A DNA stretch of 64,000 nucleotides from positions 1,302,001-1,366,000 of the forward strand of contig NZ_CP113062.1 in the NCBI RefSeq assembly GCF_026625765.1, read 5' to 3'. This DNA is from Frigoribacterium sp. SL97. GTDB taxonomy: Bacteria > Actinomycetota > Actinomycetes > Actinomycetales > Microbacteriaceae. This document shows positions 58,289 through 64,000 of this stretch, in pieces (position 1 is the stretch's first letter; every line of letters begins with the position of its first letter). The notes under the pieces are model-generated. The model was not told the origin of the DNA and searched no databases. It saw nothing but the letters and a program-made list of their open reading frames with translations. Both the position numbers and the translations under genes were made by a program.

Positions 58289-58324
58289 GGAGGCGCGGTG
58301 AGCGACCCGTCGCACCGCGCCTCC
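58289..58324 (+). terminator. Hairpin made of two CGCGCCTCC repeats
   Basis: Perfect 12-base arms (GGAGGCGCGGTG at 58289-58300, CACCGCGCCTCC at 58313-58324) with a 12-base loop, 25 bases after the DUF4397 stop. It may attenuate transcription into the GH8 gene or protect the upstream mRNA 3' end. Confidence 0.7.
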
Positions 58325-58395
58325 CCGGCACCGATCGCGTCCCGTGCGTCGACCGGGTCGACCGACCGCAGCACCGAGCAGGAGAAGAGAACGAC

Positions 58396-59565
58396 ATGAC
58401 GAAGAAGACGAAGGCGCTGCTCGCAGCGGCCGTCGTGGTGGCCCTCGCCATCACCGCCGGCATCGCCTCCCTCGTCGTCGGAGGGGCCGGCGGCCCCTCG
58501 ACGGACCAGGCAGGCGCGGACGCGACCGGCACCCCCGGGACGGGTACGGCCACTCCTCAGCCACGGACGGCCGCCGAGATCGGCAAGGACTTCCTCGACG
58601 GGTACGTCGACGACGACGGCCGCGTCGTGCGTCGCGACCAGGGCGACGACACCGTCAGCGAAGGGCAGGCCTACGGGATGCTCGTCGCCGTCGGAGTGGG
58701 CGACGAGGACCGTTTCGACGCGATCTGGGACTGGACGAAGAGCAACCTGGTGCGCCCGGACGGCCTGCTGGCCTGGCAGTGGAAGGACGGCGAGGTCGTC
58801 GACGACATGCCGGCCAGCGACGCCGACGTCGACGCGGCGCGGGCCCTCGTGCTCGCCGGCTCGACCTTCGACCGCTCCGACCTCACGATCGAGGGCGTCG
58901 ACCTCGGCACCGACGTGCTCGACGAGATGACGGTCTCGACCGACGTCGGCCGCATCCTGCTGCCCGGACCGTGGGCGATGGGCTCCGGCCCGTGGTCGTA
59001 CAACCCCTCGTACGCGTCGCCCGCGACCTTCGCGCAGCTCGGCGAGGCCAGCGGCGACCCCCGATGGGCCGAGCTCGAGACCGGCTCGCGAGCCGTGACC
59101 ACGAACATCCTCGCCTCGACCGCCCTCCCGAGCGACTGGGCCCAGGTGCAGCAGGACGGCACGACGGTCCCGCTGCCGAGCGCCGACGGGTCGTCGGGCA
59201 CCGTGCAGTACAGCTACGACGCCGGTCGACTCGCCCTGCGCTACGCCGAGTCGTGCCAGCCCGAGGACGTGGCACTGGCCTCGAAGATGGCCGGCGTGCT
59301 GCAGCGCTACGACGAACTGCCCATGCAGCTCGACCTCGGCGGGCAGTCGGTCGGTTCGGACCAGAGCCCCCTCGCCTACGCCGCCCGTGCCGCCGCCGAG
59401 GCCAGCGACGGCCAGCACGAGCGGGCGACGGCCGACCTGCGGACCGCCGACTCGCTGTCACAGTCGACGCCGACCTACTACGGCAGCGCCTGGGCGGCGC
59501 TCGCCGCCCTGCAACTCGAGGGTTCGAGCCTCGGCGCCTGCACCCCCCTGGTGGTGAACGGATGA
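58396..59565 (+). CDS. Family 8 glycoside hydrolase (BcsZ-like), membrane-anchored
   Basis: A 389-residue predicted GH8 glycanase. An N-terminal anchor or signal (about 7-30) is followed by a Thr/Gly/Pro linker and an alpha/alpha-toroid domain. The family's general acid is the Glu at 89 in TVSEGQAYGML, and the conserved acidic cluster ASDADVDAARAL (140-151) matches the SDxDxxxA motif of BcsZ-type endoglucanases. GH8 enzymes next to beta-glycan synthases trim the nascent polymer. Here it follows the synthase by three genes and overlaps the sortase gene (ATGA at 59562-59565). The substrate may be cellulose-like or another beta-glycan. Confidence 0.85.
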   Translation: MTKKTKALLAAAVVVALAITAGIASLVVGGAGGPSTDQAGADATGTPGTGTATPQPRTAAEIGKDFLDGYVDDDGRVVRRDQGDDTVSEGQAYGMLVAVGVGDEDRFDAIWDWTKSNLVRPDGLLAWQWKDGEVVDDMPASDADVDAARALVLAGSTFDRSDLTIEGVDLGTDVLDEMTVSTDVGRILLPGPWAMGSGPWSYNPSYASPATFAQLGEASGDPRWAELETGSRAVTTNILASTALPSDWAQVQQDGTTVPLPSADGSSGTVQYSYDAGRLALRYAESCQPEDVALASKMAGVLQRYDELPMQLDLGGQSVGSDQSPLAYAARAAAEASDGQHERATADLRTADSLSQSTPTYYGSAWAALAALQLEGSSLGACTPLVVNG

Positions 59566-60245
59566 GCCTCTCGACCTTCGTCGCCGGTCACCGCGCGGCG
59601 GTCCTCGCCGCGGTCGCCGCCGTCGTCCTCGTGGCCGGTGGCGTGACGGTGGCCGCGGTCGCCGCCCGGCCCGACGCGGACGCACCCGGCCCCGTCGCCA
59701 CGGCCCCCGCCACCACCGGTGCGACGCCGGATGCGGCGAGCGGAGCGGCCGGTGCCTTCCAGGACCCGGCGGCCCCGTCGTACACCTCGCCCCCGGCCGA
59801 CGCGACGCCGGTCCGCCTGCAGATCCCCTCGATCGGGGTCGACTCCGGCCTCGAAGACCTCGGCCTCGGCGCCCAGGGCGAGCTCGACCCGCCGAAGGAG
59901 TGGCTGTCGGCCGGGTGGTACCAGGACGGCGTCGTGCCCGGCGCGGTCGGGCCGGCCGTGATCGCCGGACACGTCGACTCGGGTGACGCCCCCGCGGTGT
60001 TCGTCGACCTCGCGAAGCTCGTGCCCGGCGACGAGGTGCAGGTGACGCTGTCGACCGGCTCGGTCGAGACCTTCCGCGTCACCGGCAGCGAGCGCACCCC
60101 GAAGGCGACGTTCCCGACGAGCGACGTCTACGGGGCCAGTCCGACACCCGGCCTCCGGCTGATCACCTGCGACGGCACCTTCGACCGGTCGACCGGGCAC
60201 TACGTCGACAACCTCATCGTGTTCGCGGACCTCGTGGCCTCGTGA
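59562..60245 (+). CDS. Class F sortase
   Basis: A 227-residue sortase. An N-terminal membrane helix (about 12-35) and a Thr/Ala/Pro linker to about 80 precede the sortase beta-barrel. The catalytic residues are visible: His137 in VIAGHVDSG, Cys203 in LITCDGTFD and Arg209 in FDRSTGHYVDN. Class F enzymes are common in actinobacteria and most have no known substrate. The DUF4397 protein two genes upstream is the best local candidate. Coupled to the GH8 gene. Confidence 0.92.
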   Translation: MSLSTFVAGHRAAVLAAVAAVVLVAGGVTVAAVAARPDADAPGPVATAPATTGATPDAASGAAGAFQDPAAPSYTSPPADATPVRLQIPSIGVDSGLEDLGLGAQGELDPPKEWLSAGWYQDGVVPGAVGPAVIAGHVDSGDAPAVFVDLAKLVPGDEVQVTLSTGSVETFRVTGSERTPKATFPTSDVYGASPTPGLRLITCDGTFDRSTGHYVDNLIVFADLVAS

Positions 60246-60261
60246 GCTGACGCCCGACCGA

Positions 60262-60312
60262 CGCCTCCGACACCCGATACACGACACCCGACACCCGACA
60301 CCTCCGACTCCC
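60262..60312. repeat. Short imperfect tandem repeat CACCCGACA
   Basis: About five degenerate copies of a nine-base unit (ACACCCGAC) fill most of the 90-base gap between the sortase and the Dpm1-like gene. This looks like replication slippage; no promoter or hairpin is evident. Confidence 0.55.
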
Positions 60313-60335
60313 ACCCGACGGGAAAGGACCCCACC

Positions 60336-61142
60336 ATGAACGACGCCCTCGTCATCATCCCGACCTTCAACGAGCGCGAGAACCTCGACTGGATCGTGGG
60401 GCGCACCCTCGCCTCCGGCGCCGCGGTCGACGTGCTCGTCGTCGACGACGGCTCGCCCGACGGCACCGGAGAGCTGGCCGACGCCTACGCCGACCGCGAT
60501 CCCCGCGTGCACGTGATGCACCGCACCGAGAAGGCCGGCCTCGGCGCCGCCTACCTCGCCGGCTTCGCCTGGGGGCTGGAGCGAGGCTACGACGCCCTCG
60601 TCGAGATGGACGCCGACGGCTCGCACCACCCCGAGTACCTGCCCGGCATGCTCGAGCTGCTGCGCGAGAACGACCTCGTGCTCGGCTCACGGTGGGTGCC
60701 CGGCGGCGCCGTCGAGAACTGGCCCCTCCGCCGGGAGCTGCTCAGCCGTGGCGGCAGCTGGTACACGCGGGGAGCCCTGGGCATCCGCGTGGCCGACACG
60801 ACCGGTGGGTTCCGGGTGTTCCGCTCGTCCGCGCTGCGCCGGATCGACCTCGACCGGGTCGAGTCGCGGGGGTACTGCTTCCAGGTCGACCTGCTCTGGC
60901 GCGCGCTGCAGGCGGGCTTGCGGGTCGTCGAGACTCCGATCACGTTCACCGAGCGCATCCACGGCGCCTCGAAGATGAGCGGCTCGATCGTCCGGGAGTC
61001 GCTGACCAAGGTGACCCTGTGGGGTCTGCGTCGACGGTCCCGCGCCGTCGTCGAGTTGGTCGTGCGACACCGTCGCCTGCCGAGCGTCCGCGCGACCTCG
61101 CACCGGGTCGGGCCCGTGCGTGGCGGCGTGTCGACGCGCTAG
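60336..61142 (+). CDS. Polyprenol-phosphate sugar synthase (Dpm1/Ppm1-like GT2)
   Basis: A 268-residue GT2 enzyme that makes polyprenyl-phospho-mannose or a similar lipid donor on the cytoplasmic face. Family motifs: VIIPTFNERENLDWIV, LVVDDGSPDGTGELAD, HRTEKAGLGAAYLAGF, VEMDADGSHHPEYLPGML (metal site) and the C-terminal FTERIHGASKMSGSIVRESL. No membrane segment, as in actinobacterial Ppm1 D2 domains. It probably provides the donor for the GT39-like enzyme at 55292. Ribosome site GGGAAAGGA precedes the ATG. Confidence 0.9.
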   Translation: MNDALVIIPTFNERENLDWIVGRTLASGAAVDVLVVDDGSPDGTGELADAYADRDPRVHVMHRTEKAGLGAAYLAGFAWGLERGYDALVEMDADGSHHPEYLPGMLELLRENDLVLGSRWVPGGAVENWPLRRELLSRGGSWYTRGALGIRVADTTGGFRVFRSSALRRIDLDRVESRGYCFQVDLLWRALQAGLRVVETPITFTERIHGASKMSGSIVRESLTKVTLWGLRRRSRAVVELVVRHRRLPSVRATSHRVGPVRGGVSTR

Positions 61143-61157
61143 CAGGGAGGCGGCACG

Positions 61158-61190
61158 CGCGCGCCCGGGGTGGTCAGCCCCGGGCGCGCG
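61158..61190. terminator. Bidirectional terminator at the end of the exopolysaccharide cluster
   Basis: Thirteen-base arms (CGCGCGCCCGGGG at 61158-61170, complement at 61178-61190, loop TGGTCAG) lie 15 bases after the Dpm1-like stop, between convergent transcription units. TCATCTG follows on the plus strand. Confidence 0.8.
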
Positions 61191-61235
61191 TCATCTGTCG
61201 TGGCCCCGGTCGGGCCCGCGTCGGCCGTGCCCGCG

Positions 61236-63008
61236 TCAGCGGACGATCGCGACCGAGTGCGCCGGGAGCAGCAGGCTCGACCCCGCGGCGATCGAGGCGT
61301 CGCTGGCGAACAGGACGGTCTCGGCGCTCACCGCGACCCGCGCCTCCTGGTCGGCGAGGTTGATCGCGATCCTCAGGTCACCGCGCGTCAGCACGAGCCA
61401 GCGGGCGTCGCCGTCGTACTCGACGCCCGTCTCGCCGAAGCGGGGGTCGGTCAGGGCGGGCTCGCTGCGGCGCAGCGCCCCCAGACGGCGGTACGCGTCG
61501 AGCAGCACCGCGTGGCGGCCGGTCTCGAGCTCGGACCAGTCGAGCTTGCTGTCCTCGAACGTCGAGGGCTCCTGCGGGTCGGGCACGGACGACTCGTCCC
61601 AGCCCATCTTCGCGAACTCCTCGATGCGGCCCTTCGCCGTCGCCTCGCCGAGGTCGTGCTCGGGGTGCGAGGTGAAGAACTGCCACGGGGTCGAGGCGCC
61701 CCACTCCTCGCCCATGAAGAGCATCGGCGTGTACGGACCGGCCAGGGTCAGCGCCGCGGCGATGATCAGCTGCCCGTCGTCGAGCGTCGCGGCCAGGCGG
61801 TCGCCGATCGCCCGGTTGCCGATCTGGTCGTGGTTCTGGTTGGCCACGACGAGGCGCCAGGTCGGCATGTGCTCGGTGTCGACCGGGTACCCGTGCGTCG
61901 CCTCGCGGAACGACGACCAGGTGCCGTCGTGGAAGAAGCCCTTGGTCAGCACCTTGGCCAGGGCGCCGAGCGGCTCGAAGTCGGCGTAGTAGCCGGTCGT
62001 CTCGCCGGTGAGCGCGACGTGCACGGCGTGGTGGAAGTCGTCGCTCCACTGCGCGTCGAGGCCGTAGCCCTGGCGGTGGTCGGGGCCGAAGCCGCCGCCG
62101 TCGCGCGGGGTGACGAGGCGCGGGTCGTTCAGGTCGCTCTCGGCGATCAGCGAGAGCGGCCGGCGCAGGTGGCTGCTGAGGGCGGCGGTCCGCTCGGCGA
62201 GCTCTTGCAGCAGGTGGACCTCGCTGTCGTCCTTGAGGGCGTGCACGGCGTCGAGGCGCAGGCCGTCGACGTGGTAGTCGTCGAGCCACATCGCCGTGTT
62301 GTCGAGGATGAACTCGCGCACCTCGTGGGCGCCGTCGTCGTCGAGGTTGACGTTGTCGCCCCAGGTGTTCGCGTGCTTGCTCGACAGGTACGGCCCGAAC
62401 AGCGGCAGGTAGTTGCCCGACGGGCCGAGGTGGTTGTACACGACGTCCTGCACGACGCCGAGACCTGCCGCGTGCGCGGCGTCCACGAAGCGCTGGTACG
62501 CCTCGGGACCGCCGTAGTTGTCGGTCACCGTGAACCAGTCCACGCCGTCGTAGCCCCAGTTCCAGCGGCCGTTGACGCCGTTCACCGGCAGCAGTTCGAC
62601 CAGGTCGACGCCGAGGTCGACCAGGTGGGGCAGCTTCTCGATCGCCGAGTCGAGCGTGCCCCCGGGCGTGAAGGTGCCGACGTGCAGCTCGTAGACGACC
62701 GATCCCGCCAGCTGGCGGCCGGTCCACGCGTCGTCGGTCCACGCGAAGGCGCCCGGGTCGTAGGTCTCGCTCAGGCCGTGCACGCCGTCGGGCTGGCGAC
62801 GCGAGCGGGGGTCGGGCAGCGGCGTCTCGCCCTCGGGGGAGTCGCCGCCGTCGAGCACGAAGCCGTAGCGGTGCCCCGGGCCCCGGTCGAGGTCGGCGGG
62901 GGCGCGCCACCAGCCGGTGTCGGGCTCGGCGGACAGCGGCAGCAGCTCGCCGTCGAGGTGCAGGTGGACGGTGGTCGCTTTCGGGGCCCAGACGTCGTAG
63001 ACGCTCAT
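61236..63008 (-). CDS. treZ: Malto-oligosyltrehalose trehalohydrolase
   Basis: A 590-residue GH13 enzyme that releases trehalose from maltooligosyltrehalose. In order: an N-terminal beta-sandwich (about 1-90, VYDVWAPKATTVHLHL); the TIM barrel with VVYELHVGTFTPGGTLDSAI, VVQDVVYNHLGPSGNYL, the nucleophile Asp in VDGLRLDAVHAL, the acid Glu in LIAESDLNDPR and NQNHDQIGNR; and a C-terminal beta domain. ATG at 63008 with GAGGAG upstream. It lies downstream of treY on the same strand, completing the TreY-TreZ glycogen-to-trehalose pathway for osmotic and desiccation protection. Confidence 0.95.
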   Translation of the reverse strand: MSVYDVWAPKATTVHLHLDGELLPLSAEPDTGWWRAPADLDRGPGHRYGFVLDGGDSPEGETPLPDPRSRRQPDGVHGLSETYDPGAFAWTDDAWTGRQLAGSVVYELHVGTFTPGGTLDSAIEKLPHLVDLGVDLVELLPVNGVNGRWNWGYDGVDWFTVTDNYGGPEAYQRFVDAAHAAGLGVVQDVVYNHLGPSGNYLPLFGPYLSSKHANTWGDNVNLDDDGAHEVREFILDNTAMWLDDYHVDGLRLDAVHALKDDSEVHLLQELAERTAALSSHLRRPLSLIAESDLNDPRLVTPRDGGGFGPDHRQGYGLDAQWSDDFHHAVHVALTGETTGYYADFEPLGALAKVLTKGFFHDGTWSSFREATHGYPVDTEHMPTWRLVVANQNHDQIGNRAIGDRLAATLDDGQLIIAAALTLAGPYTPMLFMGEEWGASTPWQFFTSHPEHDLGEATAKGRIEEFAKMGWDESSVPDPQEPSTFEDSKLDWSELETGRHAVLLDAYRRLGALRRSEPALTDPRFGETGVEYDGDARWLVLTRGDLRIAINLADQEARVAVSAETVLFASDASIAAGSSLLLPAHSVAIVR

Positions 63009-63053
63009 CGGTCTCCTCGGGTTCGGAAGGGGCGGGGGAGGGGGCCGAGAAGG

Positions 63054-63095
63054 CACGACATGCCGCTCACGTCGAGAGGTGAGCGGCATGTCGTG
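63054..63095. terminator. Perfect 17-base inverted repeat between treY and treZ
   Basis: Arms at 63054-63070 (CACGACATGCCGCTCAC) and 63079-63095 are exact complements around an eight-base loop (GTCGAGAG). On the minus strand it begins 56 bases after the treY stop and ends 46 bases before the treZ start. It is less GC-rich than typical terminators here and has no T-run, so it could be a treY terminator, an mRNA processing hairpin or a binding site controlling treZ. Confidence 0.6.
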
Positions 63096-63150
63096 ACGTC
63101 TCGCCCGGGGGCGACGGTAGTCGGGCGCGACGGGGCGCGACCCGACGGGG

Positions 63151-64000
63151 TCAGTCCTCTGCGGGGATCAGCAGGGCGACGGGGTACGTGTCGAGCACGT
63201 CGGCCAGCCGGAGGCGACCGCCTTCGTGCCGACGGCCGGTGAGCACGTCGCGGTACGCGCCTCCTGCGGTCAGGACCACGGTGTCGTCCCAGCCGCCGGC
63301 CTGCTCGAGGGCCACGGGCAGGCGGGTCGCGATCGCGAGCGCCCCGCCGCGGTCCACGGCGACGGCCGACGCGGCCTGCTCGCCGAAGACCGGCAACGCG
63401 GCGTAGCGCGTGAACAGGTCGGGTCGGTCGCGGCGCAGCGTCAGGGCGTGGTGCGTCACCACGAGCTTGGCGGCACCGGTGTCGTCGATCGCCGGCGTCG
63501 CGCCGCCGCGGACCTCGTCCAGGAGGCGCCGGCGGAGGGCGAAGTCGACCTCGCGTCGGTTGTCGGGGTCGACGAGCGAGAAGTCCCACAGCTCGCCGCC
63601 CTGGTAGACGTCGGGGCTGCCGGGGCCGGTCAGCTGCATCAGCGCGACGCCGAGGGAGTTGCTGTAACCGGGTGCACGCAGCACGTCGACGATGCGCTCG
63701 ACCTCGTGACGCACCTCGTCGTCGTCGAACGCGGAGTCGACGGCGGCGTGCATCCGTCCTTCGAAGGCCTCGGCCTCGTCGGTGCGGTCGGTCCACGTGG
63801 TCGACGTGCTCGCCTCGCGGGACGCCTTCTCGGCGTAGGCGTGCAGGCGCTCGCGCGACGCGGGCCACGAGCCGACGATCGTCTGCCAGAGGATGTTCTC
63901 GAACGGGCCGTCGCCGACCGGGGCCAGCTCGCGCAGGCGTTCGAGGGTCGCCGCCCACTCGGTGGCGACCTCGGCCAGCACCGAGACGCGGGCGCGGACG
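63151..64000 (-). CDS. treY: Malto-oligosyltrehalose synthase, C-terminal part (5' end outside window)
   Basis: The last 282 codons of a GH13 isomerase that converts the reducing end of maltooligosaccharides to a trehalose unit. The family's C-terminal motifs are present: GPFENILWQTIVGSWPASRERLHAYAEKASREA, TSTTWTDRTDEAFEGRMH-like region, the SLGVALMQLTGPGSPDVYQGGELWDFSLVDPDNRREVDFALRR region, and LFTRY. The frame runs open to the window edge, so the start codon and catalytic barrel are outside. A complete protein is usually over 700 residues. Confidence 0.93.
   Translation of the reverse strand, partial: VRARVSVLAEVATEWAATLERLRELAPVGDGPFENILWQTIVGSWPASRERLHAYAEKASREASTSTTWTDRTDEAEAFEGRMHAAVDSAFDDDEVRHEVERIVDVLRAPGYSNSLGVALMQLTGPGSPDVYQGGELWDFSLVDPDNRREVDFALRRRLLDEVRGGATPAIDDTGAAKLVVTHHALTLRRDRPDLFTRYAALPVFGEQAASAVAVDRGGALAIATRLPVALEQAGGWDDTVVLTAGGAYRDVLTGRRHEGGRLRLADVLDTYPVALLIPAED

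Overview
The window is a high-GC (about 70%), gene-dense stretch with genes on both strands and short intergenic gaps. Gene content points to an actinobacterium of the family Microbacteriaceae: DUF3039, DUF3097, DUF3054, DUF6412 and DUF7882-type proteins, a class F sortase, an NAD-dependent ligase next to mnmA, gatCAB, and start codons that look leaderless. Curtobacterium, Frigoribacterium or a close relative fits best. This is inferred from gene families; no 16S gene is present. I see no insertion sequence, prophage or CRISPR array.

Region by region. 1-3078: the end of a glycerate kinase gene, a nitrilase-superfamily gene and a convergent DapC-like aminotransferase. 3223-4962: a membrane-anchored HtrA protease followed by a strong terminator. 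5111-13245: a surface-glycopolymer (teichoic-acid-like) region, with two family 2 glycosyltransferases, a CDP-alcohol phosphotransferase and a glycerophosphotransferase on the plus strand. On the minus strand are a sugar nucleotidyltransferase and a two-gene polysaccharide ABC exporter, with a small XRE regulator and an EcsC protein between. 13510-16448: a second ABC transporter. 16474-20401: housekeeping genes (DUF3039, pncB, murI, rph, rdgB). 20464-21478: a DedA protein and a tRNA-Leu(UAG) with tandem copies of its 3' end. 21534-31336: an MFS transporter, mnmA, ligA, a DUF1023 hydrolase and gatCAB, with gatA frameshifted. 31374-38427: mostly small proteins of unknown function plus a secreted glycoside hydrolase and a second DedA protein. 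38518-47796: redox and lipid genes (two SDRs, a phytoene-desaturase-like oxidoreductase, two paralogous acyl-CoA ligases, an MpaB-like protein) and lepB. 47883-51469: a DinB-like protein, DUF6412-yidC, yceI and an aldo/keto reductase.

51653-61142 is the most interesting part: an eight-gene plus-strand cluster. Its order is a degenerate GT2, GtrA, an intact processive GT2, a GT39-like membrane glycosyltransferase, a secreted DUF4397 protein, a GH8 glycanase, a class F sortase and a Dpm1-like synthase. The BcsA-like synthase with a GH8 enzyme resembles a cellulose-synthesis module, here combined with polyprenol-sugar chemistry and a sortase. The first gene is a paralogue of the synthase that has lost its catalytic motifs, and it is preceded by two strong hairpins. 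I propose it as a Gram-positive exopolysaccharide synthesis and surface-attachment system. 61236-64000 holds treZ and the end of treY.

Two window-wide patterns stand out. The 9-mer CGCGCCTCC (either strand) occurs at least 29 times by hand count, 11 of them in the small intergenic fraction and often as terminator arms. Several genes carry a TANNNT box exactly six bases before the start codon, the signature of leaderless transcripts.
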